From Sulfurospirillum cavolei (GTDB lineage: Bacteria > Campylobacterota > Campylobacteria > Campylobacterales > Sulfurospirillaceae), in NCBI RefSeq assembly GCF_000813325.1, contig NZ_BBQE01000011.1: a stretch of 64,000 bases of DNA; one strand, 5' to 3'. The translations under genes and the position numbers were made by a program. Below the pieces are notes generated by a model that saw only the letters and a list, made by a program, of their open reading frames with translations, searched no databases and had not been told where the DNA came from. This document shows positions 1 through 8,702 of this stretch, one piece after another; within the stretch, counting starts at the first letter, position 1, and each line of letters begins with the position of its first letter.

Positions 1-122
1 ATATTGACTATTGTTTTGCTGGTTCTTATTGGCATGAAAAATTAAAAAATGTTGATGTTGGAAAGCCTGAAAAATGGCTTTCCAAAAGCGATCATATGCC
101 ATTGTTATTTGAATTTAGCTAG
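1..122 (+). CDS. Endonuclease/exonuclease/phosphatase (exonuclease III-type), C-terminal fragment
   Basis: Only the last 39 codons lie in the window; the gene starts upstream of base 1. The frame beginning at base 3 is open to a TAG at 120-122 and ends with SDHMPLLFEFS. The Ser-Asp-His followed by hydrophobic residues is the C-terminal catalytic signature of the exonuclease III/AP-endonuclease fold, where the His acts in phosphodiester hydrolysis. The upstream stretch (YCFAGSYWHEK) also fits that family. Its 3' end overlaps the 3' end of the convergent lipoprotein gene by 4 bp, so no terminator separates them. Whether it is a true AP endonuclease or another family member cannot be decided from this fragment. 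Confidence 0.7.
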   Translation, partial: IDYCFAGSYWHEKLKNVDVGKPEKWLSKSDHMPLLFEFS

Positions 123-2128
123 TCTATGCTTTCAAACAACTCAGGTCGATACTCAAAGTGCATCGTGTCGTAGTGGTACCATCTGCCGCCCCAGACGAAG
201 CCGTGTTTTTCAAAAATATCGACGATCTCTTTGGGGAATTCATTGTGAAACGTGTGCGTTTTATCCCACTGCCAGTAGCGAGAGTAGTGGGTGTCTAAGT
301 CGATGGCAATGCCGTAACTGTGGGCACTGAGACGTTCGGTTTTGGCGATTTTGCGAAAGTAGTAGGTGCCGTCTACTTTTTTGAGGTACCTCATGTATTC
401 TTCAGGGAGCTTGTCCAGCTCATTAGAGACTTTTTGAAGCTGTACGGCTGCGTTTTCATTTTTGTTAAATTGCAGTTTTTTGCCGCCGTGGTTGGGAAGC
501 CAGTTCACTGTTGTGAGGTTTTTTTCGATCTCACTTTTGCTCGTTCCGTAGAGTTTTTTCAAAAAAGCATCATTGCGAAAACGCCCTGGGTCATCGTTGA
601 GCGCGGGAGCGGTGATGGGCGCAAAAGCGGGGTATTTTTGGCTAAACATATCTTCGATGTCCGCATTTTCAAGCAACTGATCAAAGCTTTTGACTTTTTT
701 GTCATCATACGGTAGGGTGCTTCCATCCATAAAAAAGACGGTATTGTCCTTGATGACTTTCACACTGGGGTATTTTTGCACAAGGTTGTTGCTTTTAGGA
801 TTGGCGGGTTTGATCATAATGCCTTCAACACGGTTGATAAGCAGTCCTTGTTCAGGCACATTGGGCTGATTTGCACCGACATAAAGGTCTGAAATGATGG
901 CTTTGCCGATGACATTGCGTCCTTCTTTGCCGTCCTCCATCGTTCGCACTCCCCAAATGTTTTGCATGACAAGTGCTTTGCCCTCATACTCGCCTGCATA
1001 GAGCATAATGTGACCTTTGAGGTAGATCAGGCTTAAAAAGGCTATGCCGTTTTTGAGTATCATCGCTTCTTTTTCCTTCGGTGTTAGATCTTTGAGTGAC
1101 ACGTACTCGCCAAAACTTTTTTGTGCGGCTGAATTTCTGGGTATCCATATCCCAAAAGGGGAGAGGAAGTCGCGCGTCATAGCGGAGCAGTCACGGTTTG
1201 CGAGGTATCCGCCCCAGCCGTATTTTTCGCCCAAAAGTGCGTCGCCGATTTGGCTGAGATTTTCTTTTGTAAAATCAATCGGCACGATTTGAGCAAAGTT
1301 TTTTGGGATGAGCAGTTCTAGTTTTTGCGCCTTAAAATCGGCATCACGTGTGTACATGTAAGCGTGAAAAAAGTCATTGTCCTCACGTGGCACGATGGGC
1401 AAGATAGCGCCTATCTTGGCGTAGGTGATGAAGCGTTGTTGGTGATTGTACAGAGGGACATTGTCTTTGACAATGGCGATTTTGGTCGCGTTGATAAACT
1501 CCGTTCGCTCGGGTGCGCTTACGAGCACAAAACTATTCGTTGGAATCCACCCTGAAGCAAACGAGCTCTCCACAAATGCCCAAGCACCATCTCGACTGTA
1601 GTGTGAGACGATGATAGGTTCTGCGACGTGAATGCGCGATGTTTGCAAGTAATCAAACGGATACCCTTCTCCCGGTAAAGTCGTTTTTTTGAAAAAAGGC
1701 TTTTCGGTGGGAAGGTTGCGCATCTGCGCATTTTGGATCATTATCGCATGGGCATTGATGCTTCCATACGCCTCTTTGTTGGTACTTTTGATGATAGCAT
1801 CTATCTCGTCACCATTGATAAGCTGTAAGTTTTCACCATAGTAGCGATTTTTCAGTCCATACGATGTGTTTGCCCACAGTGCATCTTCTTTGTCGTGGCT
1901 TACGTGGGTTCGAAACCAAGGGCTGTAGTAGCGGTAGGTAAAGTCATCTTGTGCGACCTTTTGCGGCGAGACATTTTGCGCTAAAAAATCCACCTTTTGC
2001 GGATACAAAAGCATTGCATTGGAAGCAGCATTTTGGGCTATGACCGCTTGAGGTGTCGGCTCTTTGGACGTACAACCGCTGAGAAAAAAGAGTGTACATG
2101 TAAAAAGAAAAATATTTCGTAATGACAT
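119..2128 (-). CDS. Lipoprotein with SH3-like, NlpC/P60 and M15 peptidase domains (peptidoglycan hydrolase)
   Basis: Predicted envelope lipoprotein of 669 residues that should cleave peptidoglycan peptides. A lipobox LSGC ends at Cys19, so the protein is probably lipid-anchored. Residues about 130-290 look like the SH3b region of the SH3-NlpC/P60 family. The NlpC/P60 (C40) domain follows, with probable nucleophile Cys314 (NRDCSAM) and His373 (KGHIMLYAG). Residues about 500-669 form an M15 D-Ala-D-Ala carboxypeptidase-like domain with the usual zinc ligands His603, Asp610 (HSYGIAID) and His657 (TMHFEY). The SH3-C40 architecture is common in Campylobacterota; the added C-terminal M15 domain makes it a two-headed enzyme. 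The start is the ATG just before the signal peptide. Domain assignments are by motif recognition; the M15 call is the firmest. Confidence 0.85.
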   Translation of the reverse strand: MSLRNIFLFTCTLFFLSGCTSKEPTPQAVIAQNAASNAMLLYPQKVDFLAQNVSPQKVAQDDFTYRYYSPWFRTHVSHDKEDALWANTSYGLKNRYYGENLQLINGDEIDAIIKSTNKEAYGSINAHAIMIQNAQMRNLPTEKPFFKKTTLPGEGYPFDYLQTSRIHVAEPIIVSHYSRDGAWAFVESSFASGWIPTNSFVLVSAPERTEFINATKIAIVKDNVPLYNHQQRFITYAKIGAILPIVPREDNDFFHAYMYTRDADFKAQKLELLIPKNFAQIVPIDFTKENLSQIGDALLGEKYGWGGYLANRDCSAMTRDFLSPFGIWIPRNSAAQKSFGEYVSLKDLTPKEKEAMILKNGIAFLSLIYLKGHIMLYAGEYEGKALVMQNIWGVRTMEDGKEGRNVIGKAIISDLYVGANQPNVPEQGLLINRVEGIMIKPANPKSNNLVQKYPSVKVIKDNTVFFMDGSTLPYDDKKVKSFDQLLENADIEDMFSQKYPAFAPITAPALNDDPGRFRNDAFLKKLYGTSKSEIEKNLTTVNWLPNHGGKKLQFNKNENAAVQLQKVSNELDKLPEEYMRYLKKVDGTYYFRKIAKTERLSAHSYGIAIDLDTHYSRYWQWDKTHTFHNEFPKEIVDIFEKHGFVWGGRWYHYDTMHFEYRPELFESID

Positions 2129-2130
2129 AG

Positions 2131-2161
2131 TTGAAGCCTTAAATTTTCTTAATGCTATAAT
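2131..2161 (+). promoter_or_regulatory. Probable sigma70 promoter of the helicase gene
   Basis: TTGAAG (2131-2136) and a perfect TATAAT (2156-2161) with a long 19-bp spacer lie between the divergent lipoprotein and helicase genes. The -10 is convincing, the -35 is weak. Transcription would begin about 18 nt before the TTG start at 2187. Confidence 0.45.
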
Positions 2162-2186
2162 ACCAAAAACAACTTAGGAAGCCTCT

Positions 2187-3515
2187 TTGAACGTAGCACA
2201 AAAACTCATCGATATTTTAAAAAAAGAGAATGTTCTGCTCACGGGTGGTGCAGGTGTGGGTAAGAGTTATTTGGTCGGTGAAGTGGTGACGGAGCTACGA
2301 AAAATCGGCAAACAAGTGGTCGTTCTTGGCAGTACCGGTGTGAGTGCAGTCAATGTTGGCGGTCAAACCCTGCACAGCTTTTTTGCGTTTGGCATCTGCA
2401 ATCATCTCGATGAACTCACCCGTCATGACCGCTATACCAAAGCCAGACTCGTGGAGATCAAAAAGGTGTTGACACGCTGCGATCTTTTGGTCATCGATGA
2501 GATTAGCATGGTTTCAGCCGATCTGCTCGATATGATCTATTATCGTTTGAGAAACGCTGGGTTTGAGGGAAGTGTGCTGTTTGTCGGCGACTTTTTCCAG
2601 CTTCCTCCAGTCTCCAAAGGTAAAGAAAATAGCTTGTGGGGCGGTTTTGAGTACGCCTTTGAGAGCAGTTCATGGAACGCGTTTGAGCCAGTCGTGGTGG
2701 AGCTTACCATCACCAAGCGGACGCACGATGATCTGTTCTTTGCCCATCTTGGAAAGATACGACGAGGCATCCTCGATAATGAGACACTTGAATACCTTGA
2801 GGCTCTGCGTACCAATGTCGGTGTGTGGGACGATGACCCAACGGTTTTGTTTGGCAGAAACAAAGAGGCTGAGATGCTCAACATCCAAAAATTGGCACAA
2901 ATTGAGAGCGAGCCTATCGTGCTGAAAGCGAAAGAGAAAGTACACGAGCAGTCTTTACATGTAAACAAGATCGAAGGCTGGAAAAACGCGCTTCCCATTC
3001 CTGTAGACTTGACCTTGAAAGTGGGCGCAAAGGTGCTTTTTTGTACCAACAAATGGGGTAAATACTACAATGGCGAGCGGGGCATCATCAAAGCGATTGA
3101 TGAAAATGAAGTCATTGTGGAAAAAGCGGGAGAGCTGGTTAAAGTGGAACGCCAAGAGTACACACTGCATGAAAATGTGGTAATGGATGGCGAAGTCAAA
3201 GAAAAGCCACTCGTTTCCATCGAACAGTTTCCTCTTAAACTCGCTTATGCCATCACGATTCATAAAAGCCAAGGCATGAGCATCGACTCTTTGGTCTGCA
3301 ACATCAACAACATCTTTGAAAAGAGTCAGTTTTATGTAGCAATTTCCCGTGCGCGCTACCCCAAACAGCTTCTGCTGGACTATGGCTATCAACGTTTTTA
3401 TGAGCATTTGACACGCTGTGTGCAAGTTTCCCCCAAAGTAGGGGAGTTTTACCAAAAATCAGACATTTTAAAAATAGAAGAGGTTAAGAGCAATTCACTT
3501 TTTGATGAATTTTGA
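2187..3515 (+). CDS. PIF1/RecD-like superfamily 1B DNA helicase
   Basis: ATP-dependent helicase of 442 residues. The Walker A motif GGAGVGKS is at residues 20-27 and the Walker B motif LLVIDEISM is near residue 100. FVGDFFQLPPV is motif III as in PIF1/RecD2 enzymes. Near the C-terminus come AITIHKSQGMS (motif V) and FYVAISRAR (motif VI). It lacks the long N-terminal RecD2 extension, so a short PIF1-like enzyme is the best description. The start is TTG at 2187, supported by an AGGAAG ribosome-binding site about 6 nt upstream and by the position of Walker A. Likely role: unwinding DNA at stalled forks or during repair or recombination (family inference). Base composition here is lower in CpG than in the genes after 4069. 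Confidence 0.88.
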   Translation: MNVAQKLIDILKKENVLLTGGAGVGKSYLVGEVVTELRKIGKQVVVLGSTGVSAVNVGGQTLHSFFAFGICNHLDELTRHDRYTKARLVEIKKVLTRCDLLVIDEISMVSADLLDMIYYRLRNAGFEGSVLFVGDFFQLPPVSKGKENSLWGGFEYAFESSSWNAFEPVVVELTITKRTHDDLFFAHLGKIRRGILDNETLEYLEALRTNVGVWDDDPTVLFGRNKEAEMLNIQKLAQIESEPIVLKAKEKVHEQSLHVNKIEGWKNALPIPVDLTLKVGAKVLFCTNKWGKYYNGERGIIKAIDENEVIVEKAGELVKVERQEYTLHENVVMDGEVKEKPLVSIEQFPLKLAYAITIHKSQGMSIDSLVCNINNIFEKSQFYVAISRARYPKQLLLDYGYQRFYEHLTRCVQVSPKVGEFYQKSDILKIEEVKSNSLFDEF

Positions 3516-3547
3516 CGATTTACATGTAAAATATAAGGAGTCATTAC

Positions 3548-4057
3548 ATGGAACTCAATGTCAGTTACGAAAGTACGTCCAGTACGACAAAACGCGCAAG
3601 CAATGTCTCGCTGGAAGATGCACAAAAAAACAAGCTGAGCGGGAAAGATATTTTTAACAGTTACTTGGCAGAGTACCAAAAAGAGATGACGGCACAATCG
3701 CGTGCTACGTTTGGCACGCAAGCCGATACTTTTCGTTTAGCCGACATTGGCTATACGGGAAAACCCATTGGACAACTCACTCAAGATGAAGCCAAAGCTT
3801 TGGTCGCAGACGATGGTTTTTTTGGCATTGCACAAACGAGTGCGAGAATCGCTGATTTTGTCATTAACGGTGCGGGCGATGATCTTGAAAAACTCCAAGC
3901 GGGGCGTTCGGGAATGCTTCAAGGTTTTGGTGAAGCCGAGAAACTTTGGGGTGAAAAATTACCTGAAATTAGTTATACTACGATGCAAAAAGCACTCGAA
4001 AAAGTTGACGCGCGTATTGCCGAACTTGGTGGGAGTGTACTCGATACATCCGTATAA
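3548..4057 (+). CDS. Conserved Campylobacterota protein (family sometimes labelled hydrogenase-4 component G)
   Basis: Protein of 169 residues with no signal peptide or membrane segment. The N-terminal ~30 residues are Ser/Thr-rich and probably flexible. The core contains IGYTGKPIGQL, DDGFFGIAQTSARIADFV and GAGDDLEKL, which I recognise from a family widespread in Campylobacter, Arcobacter and Sulfurospirillum and often auto-named hydrogenase-4 component G. No hydrogenase gene is nearby and I see no metal or catalytic motif, so that name should not be taken as a function. AGGAG about 8 nt before the ATG supports the start. A copy of TTACATGTAA lies between it and the helicase gene. Confidence 0.7.
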   Translation: MELNVSYESTSSTTKRASNVSLEDAQKNKLSGKDIFNSYLAEYQKEMTAQSRATFGTQADTFRLADIGYTGKPIGQLTQDEAKALVADDGFFGIAQTSARIADFVINGAGDDLEKLQAGRSGMLQGFGEAEKLWGEKLPEISYTTMQKALEKVDARIAELGGSVLDTSV

Positions 4058-4068
4058 CAAAGGCTCAA

Positions 4069-4566
4069 ATGAGACGCATTTTCATCGCATTTTTACTCTT
4101 ACATGTAAGCCTTTTTGCGGAGACGTTGGCAATTGAGCATTTCAAAGCCAACGTCTTTGCAAAGTCCGATAAAAAGCCCGTTGAGATAACGCTCGGGCTT
4201 ATTTTTGAAGGCAACGATATTAAGAAAAACGAATACAAAGCCATCGACGCGCTGAATATCGTCATCGGTAGTTATTACGCCGAAGATTTGGTTACCTCGC
4301 GCGGAAAAGAGCTTTTAAAAGCGACGTTAATCGCGTACGCCAAAAAAACACACAATATAACAATTGATTCGGTTTTTATTAAAGAACTCACCGTGAAAAC
4401 CAATCCGACCACCCAAGAGATCGTCGAAGCGATCAAGAAAGAGGGCGTTTTTCAGCAACAACAGCAAAATGCCGCTCCAAAACAGCAACAATCCCAACAA
4501 CTCAACCTCGCACCGCCTTTACCGAAGCGTTCGTTAATTCCGGAAGAAAATGGAATCAATTTTTAA
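4069..4566 (+). CDS. Exported FliL-like protein, first gene of an MSHA/T2SS-like operon
   Basis: 165 residues beginning with a signal peptide (MRRIFIAFLLLHVSLFAE; cleavage probably after residue 17). The middle of the protein (residues about 38-108) has the pattern of the FliL periplasmic domain: a beta strand, a helix ending in a membrane-associated ring contact, a Gly-Lys-Leu-Leu-Lys segment (SRGKELLKATL) and a final strand with VFIKELTVK. The C-terminus is Gln/Pro-rich. Unlike flagellar FliL it has a cleavable signal instead of a membrane anchor, and it sits with an ATPase and a TPR protein and not with flagellar genes. I infer an envelope role in the same apparatus as the next three genes. 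Confidence 0.55.
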   Translation: MRRIFIAFLLLHVSLFAETLAIEHFKANVFAKSDKKPVEITLGLIFEGNDIKKNEYKAIDALNIVIGSYYAEDLVTSRGKELLKATLIAYAKKTHNITIDSVFIKELTVKTNPTTQEIVEAIKKEGVFQQQQQNAAPKQQQSQQLNLAPPLPKRSLIPEENGINF

Positions 4567-5366
4567 TGCGTGAATTCGAAGCCGCTAAAGAACTCTTCAA
4601 AGACGCTATCGACCCGTCGTTTTATTTTGACAGTATCAGTGCCGAAATTGCACGCAAAAAGCTTCAAGAATCCATCGGAGACGAGTCCGTACCGTTGATT
4701 TTTATCGTCGGCGATCCGGGCGTTGGGAAAAGTCATATGATGCGTTTTATGCACCATGCTACGGCGGTACGTTCGCTAACCGTTTTTATCGATCATCCGT
4801 TTTTTGAACCTAAAGATTTATTTAAACAGCTCTACGACGTGCGCGGTATGGAGTTTTCGCCGCATAAAACGCAAGGCGAGATGCTTGAAGAGTTATTCGA
4901 AGCTTTCGTCGGATTGCGATGTACGATTTTCATCGACGAGGCGCAACTGCTAAACGACGATCAATTTGAGCTGATTCGTATTTTGGGAGATTATAAACTG
5001 TTTCAATTCGTCTTGGCGATGCATAAAGACGAAGGGGTACGGTTATTGCGTAAAAAGCAGTTTCAAACCCGTTCAAAATGGGTCATAGAGTACGGCAATC
5101 TTGACGAGCACGAAGTTCTACGCTATATCCATGCTTTGCTGATGTCCCATTCGTACGGCGATATTGCGTGTATGTTTTCCAAGAGCGAAGCAAAAATTAT
5201 CACGCGCTACACGCAAGGCAATTTTCGCACGATTAAAAAATTTTGTTATACGTTGATGAAACTACTTGCCTACGCGCATAAAAACAACCTTGCCAAATAC
5301 CGAAAAATTACGCGTTGCCTTTTAACGATGACGGCACTCGATATAGGACTCATTCATGACGCCTAA
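4566..5366 (+). CDS. AAA+ ATPase, ExeA/MshM-like
   Basis: Cytoplasmic ATPase of 266 residues. The Walker A motif GDPGVGKS is at residues 49-56 and Walker B plus the catalytic Glu (IFIDEAQ) at 121-127. The spacing and DEAQ box are typical of the ExeA/GspA/MshM group, which powers assembly of secretin-containing machines or MSHA pili. The start codon overlaps the previous stop (TAATG), which implies translational coupling. The next gene encodes a membrane-anchored TPR protein, the order found for mshM-mshN in MSHA loci. The C. jejuni competence protein CtsP is another P-loop protein of this kind, so a role in DNA uptake is possible. Confidence 0.72.
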   Translation: MREFEAAKELFKDAIDPSFYFDSISAEIARKKLQESIGDESVPLIFIVGDPGVGKSHMMRFMHHATAVRSLTVFIDHPFFEPKDLFKQLYDVRGMEFSPHKTQGEMLEELFEAFVGLRCTIFIDEAQLLNDDQFELIRILGDYKLFQFVLAMHKDEGVRLLRKKQFQTRSKWVIEYGNLDEHEVLRYIHALLMSHSYGDIACMFSKSEAKIITRYTQGNFRTIKKFCYTLMKLLAYAHKNNLAKYRKITRCLLTMTALDIGLIHDA

Positions 5367-6006
5367 TCGCTTTTTGGACTTGGAAAAACGGTGCGCTAAG
5401 CTCCGAAAAAAATGTACGATGAAAATTTTAAGCCTTTGTTTAGGGCTCTTTTGCCTTAGTGCGGCGGTTATTTATGCGTATCGCCCCGCTTGGTTCGGCA
5501 TTCATCACCTCAAGAACGATACACCGATCGTTACTCCGGTTACGAAACCCGCAGAGACGATTCCCGCTCCCGTTTCCGTACCGCCGATTGAAGCGGCACC
5601 CTTGAACGAAGTTGCTAAACCCAAAGCCAAAGAGGTTCTCTTTTTAGGCGTTAGCGGTCTGCACTCTAAGTCCTCTTTACCCGAAAAAGAGTCCGAAGAA
5701 GCTTTACGTGCCCTACAAGAAGAGCGAAAGCTCGGAGAAGCTTTTGCCAAAGAACCCGATTTTAAAAATGCGTACGCTTTAGCAGAGTTTTATTTTCATC
5801 TTCGAGCCTATCAAGAGACGATTCTATGGGCACAAAAAGCAAGCACGTACGATACCCATTCGCCGCTGCCTCGCCTTTTGTACGCCAAAGCAAAATTTCA
5901 TCTGGGGTATCCGCAAGAAGCTATAAGCTCTTTAGAATTATTTTTAAGCTATATTAAATCTCCCGAAGTTGAAGCACTTCTCACTTTTTACAAAGGACAG
6001 CAATGA
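5356..6006 (+). CDS. Membrane-anchored TPR protein, MshN-like
   Basis: 216 residues: a short basic cytoplasmic N-terminus, one membrane segment at about 23-43, a Pro-rich linker (about 50-90) and a C-terminal helical region with tetratricopeptide-like repeats (EFYFHLRAYQETILWAQKAS and following). This matches the topology of MshN, which follows the ATPase gene mshM in MSHA pilus operons. The ATG at 5356 overlaps the ATPase gene by 11 bp and has AGGA 7 nt upstream; a second ATG at codon 22 would remove only the basic tail. It probably forms a scaffold in the inner membrane for the ATPase. No enzymatic motif is visible. Confidence 0.6.
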   Translation: MTPNRFLDLEKRCAKLRKKCTMKILSLCLGLFCLSAAVIYAYRPAWFGIHHLKNDTPIVTPVTKPAETIPAPVSVPPIEAAPLNEVAKPKAKEVLFLGVSGLHSKSSLPEKESEEALRALQEERKLGEAFAKEPDFKNAYALAEFYFHLRAYQETILWAQKASTYDTHSPLPRLLYAKAKFHLGYPQEAISSLELFLSYIKSPEVEALLTFYKGQQ

Positions 6007-6542
6007 AAATTTTAGTTGTATGGTTTGGACTTTTGTTGACGATGTCTTACGCTTACACGTATAAAGAGCTTACCCGCGATTATGAGGCAAAAAATTACGA
6101 TAAAGTTTGTAACGACGCCGCTTCACAAAGCTATTTGAAAAATGAGAAAAACGAGCAAATTTTGGTGATGATCGGAGACGCGTGCGCCAAAACCGATTCG
6201 ATTAATCCTTTAGGCAATATCTCAAAAAACCTTCTCAGCACGAAAGAGTACCGTGAAAGCGGCTCGTATTTTGCTACGCTGCTACTTCAAAAAAAGCTTA
6301 TCTATCAATTTATGCACGATGCGATCAATCTTAAAGAGTTAACCTTACCGCGAACCGATCATGTGCTCTCACGCGTGTTTGAGCAGCTTTCAAAAGGCAA
6401 TTACAAAGAGGGTACCAACGGCATCGAAATTACGACCGATACGATGGACTATCTGCTATGGCTTTCCAAAGACGAGCCGAAAAAAGTCTATATCGATGAG
6501 CATAAAGACGGAAAATTGGTTCAGCGTCACTGGTATTTGTAA
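6003..6542 (+). CDS. Small exported protein of the MSHA-like operon
   Basis: 179 residues with a signal peptide (residues 1-17, ending SYA). The mature part is helical and has a Cys pair (Cys37 in DKVCNDAAS and Cys61 in GDACAKTD) that could form a disulfide. I do not recognise the family. Residues about 20-110 could form degenerate Sel1/TPR-like helices. The ATGA overlap with the previous gene and AGGA upstream place it in the same operon, so it probably acts in the periplasm with the FliL-like and TPR proteins. It is the last gene before the helicase at 6611. Confidence 0.55.
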   Translation: MKILVVWFGLLLTMSYAYTYKELTRDYEAKNYDKVCNDAASQSYLKNEKNEQILVMIGDACAKTDSINPLGNISKNLLSTKEYRESGSYFATLLLQKKLIYQFMHDAINLKELTLPRTDHVLSRVFEQLSKGNYKEGTNGIEITTDTMDYLLWLSKDEPKKVYIDEHKDGKLVQRHWYL

Positions 6543-6610
6543 ACGTTTTTACCTAGATTTTGGGTGAGTTGGACTACAATTTCGCCTCAAATGTTTTTTC
6601 TAGGAATACC

Positions 6611-8641
6611 ATGCCTCTAAGCCGTTTAAATCCCGAACAAAAAAGTGCCGCAACCGCACCGTTGGGGTACAATCTTATTATCGCAAGTGCCGGAACGGGC
6701 AAAACGTCTACGATCGTGGCACGTTTAGCCTACTTGCTCGGACGAGGCATCGCCCCTTCTCAAATATTGCTTTTAACGTTTACCAACAAAGCCGCCGCCG
6801 AGATGATCGAGCGCGTGGGCGTTTTCTTTAACACGTCGATTACCTCTCAAATCGAATCGGGAACTTTTCATGCGGTCAGTTATCGTCTGCTCAAAAAAAT
6901 GGGCTACAACATCGTTTTAAAACAGCCTAAAGACCTGAAAATTTTACTCAAAACCATTGTGGAGCGAAGACGGTTCGATCATATCGAATCGGGCGTTAAA
7001 GCTTACAGCGCGGGTTACCTATACGATCTTTTTTCGCTCTATCAAAACAGTACCGTGACGCAAAGCTTTACCGAATGGTTGGCGGAAAACGACAGTGAAC
7101 ACGGCGTTTTTTTCGACATTTACGAAGATATTTTTGAAGAGTTTAAAGCACTCAAACAAGAATTCGGATACGTGGATTTTAACGATTTGTTGATTTTGAT
7201 GCGCGAAGCGTTGACGAAAAACGATCTGATCGGTTTTGAGGAAGTCTTAATCGATGAATACCAAGACACCAATACGCTGCAAGGCTCTTTGATCGACGCA
7301 TTTCGCTCCAAGTCGCTTTTTTGCGTAGGAGATTACGATCAGAGTATTTACGCGTTTAACGGGGCAAACATCGATATTATCGGCTCTTTTGCGACGCGTT
7401 ACCCTAATGCGAATGTCTTTACGCTCAATAAAAATTACCGTTCATCCCACAAAATTCTCTCTTTAGCCAATCGCGTCATCGAACAAAATCCAAGACTCTA
7501 CGAAAAGCACTTGGAAGTTACGCGCGAAGGAGCGTTTGAAGCACCGCAACTGCTGATTTACGATGAGTTGTTCGCTCAATACCATTCCATCGCTTCGTTG
7601 ATTCGCAATTCCGCCAATCCGCCGCAGGAAATTGCCGTTATTTTCCGCAATAACTCTACCGCGGACGGCATTGAGGCAACGCTACGAGAACAAGGCATTG
7701 CCTGTAAGCGAAAAGGAGGCATCAGCTTTTTTGACGCGGCTGAAGTCAAGGCGATGTTAGACCTTGTAGGCGTTGTGGTCAACCCCAAAGATATGATGGC
7801 GTTTATTCATACGTTTGAGTATGCTAGAGGCGTGGGGAGTTCTCTTTCGAAAGAACTTTTTGACGCTCTTTTCAAATTGGGCGAGGGCAATATTTACGAA
7901 GGATTTTTTCATCCCAAATCCGGCGTCGAAGACCTGTTTAAGAAACGTCCCAAAAACCATCAGTTAGGACTTTTTGACGAGATTTACGATTTGGGTAGCG
8001 TGAGCCGTTTTTACAATTTGGGTTTTGAAGAGCTGTTTTTGTCCAGTCCGATTTTAAAGCACCCGCGTTTGAGCGTTGATGGAGCGAAGTTTTTATACCA
8101 ATTTTACAAATTTATGAAACATGCCACGCGCATTAAAACGCCGCAAAGTCTCATCAATCACGTTTTAAGCTCCGAAGTATTCAGTGCGATTGCCGAAACT
8201 TTGGCTCTCAAACGTTCGATTAAAAAAGACGGCAGTGTCGATGAAAAACAAAAAACCGAAGCACGCTCGCGCATCTTTCGCAAAGGGCATCTGCTCAAAG
8301 ACCTCTCAAGTTCGTACGCTTCGAGCGAGCGTTTTTTAAATGCCTTAACGTTAGGAAGCAACGAGATGAGTGAAGGCGAGGGGGTCAATTTGCTAAGCAT
8401 TCATGCGAGCAAAGGGCTTGAGTTTAAAGAAGTCTACGTCATTGACCTCATGGATGGGCGCTTTCCCAATCGAAAGCTGATGCAAAAGGGTGGAAGTTTG
8501 GAAGAAGAACGCCGCCTCTTTTACGTGGCAACCACGCGAGCCAAAGATACGCTTTATCTTTCGTACGCCAAGTACGACAAAATCAAAAAGATCAGCTATA
8601 CCCATTCGCCTTTTTTAGTTGAAGCGGGAATGGTACATTAA
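6611..8641 (+). CDS. UvrD/Rep-family (superfamily 1A) DNA helicase
   Basis: ATP-dependent 3'-5' helicase of 676 residues. In order: Q-motif region SRLNPEQKSA, Walker A ASAGTGKTS, motif Ia LTFTNKAA, motif II LIDEYQDTN, motif III VGDYDQSIYAFNGA, motif IV NYRSS, motif V LLSIHASKGLEF and motif VI LFYVATTRAKD. The ATG at 6611 is preferred to an upstream in-frame start at 6560 because it sits just before the conserved N-terminal motif and has AGGAA 4 nt upstream. Family members unwind DNA in excision repair, mismatch repair and replication restart. Campylobacterota usually have several paralogues, so I do not assign uvrD or rep. Confidence 0.9.
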   Translation: MPLSRLNPEQKSAATAPLGYNLIIASAGTGKTSTIVARLAYLLGRGIAPSQILLLTFTNKAAAEMIERVGVFFNTSITSQIESGTFHAVSYRLLKKMGYNIVLKQPKDLKILLKTIVERRRFDHIESGVKAYSAGYLYDLFSLYQNSTVTQSFTEWLAENDSEHGVFFDIYEDIFEEFKALKQEFGYVDFNDLLILMREALTKNDLIGFEEVLIDEYQDTNTLQGSLIDAFRSKSLFCVGDYDQSIYAFNGANIDIIGSFATRYPNANVFTLNKNYRSSHKILSLANRVIEQNPRLYEKHLEVTREGAFEAPQLLIYDELFAQYHSIASLIRNSANPPQEIAVIFRNNSTADGIEATLREQGIACKRKGGISFFDAAEVKAMLDLVGVVVNPKDMMAFIHTFEYARGVGSSLSKELFDALFKLGEGNIYEGFFHPKSGVEDLFKKRPKNHQLGLFDEIYDLGSVSRFYNLGFEELFLSSPILKHPRLSVDGAKFLYQFYKFMKHATRIKTPQSLINHVLSSEVFSAIAETLALKRSIKKDGSVDEKQKTEARSRIFRKGHLLKDLSSSYASSERFLNALTLGSNEMSEGEGVNLLSIHASKGLEFKEVYVIDLMDGRFPNRKLMQKGGSLEEERRLFYVATTRAKDTLYLSYAKYDKIKKISYTHSPFLVEAGMVH

Positions 8642-8702
8642 GTTTTAAAGTCGCCTCTTACTTTAAACGGATAAAATAACTCCTAAAAACAGAGGAGTTA
8701 TA

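Noticed and set aside
2540..3052. 170-codon antisense frame in the helicase gene
   Set aside because: Shadow of a well-supported gene with no recognisable domain.
3548..4057. Hydrogenase-4 subunit
   Set aside because: The family is sometimes given this name, but no metal ligand, membrane helix or hydrogenase neighbour supports it.
8678..8699. AACTCCT/AGGAGTT hairpin that could hide the rhodanese ribosome-binding site
   Set aside because: The likely -10 (TAAAAT, 8672-8677) abuts its left arm, so that arm is probably not transcribed.
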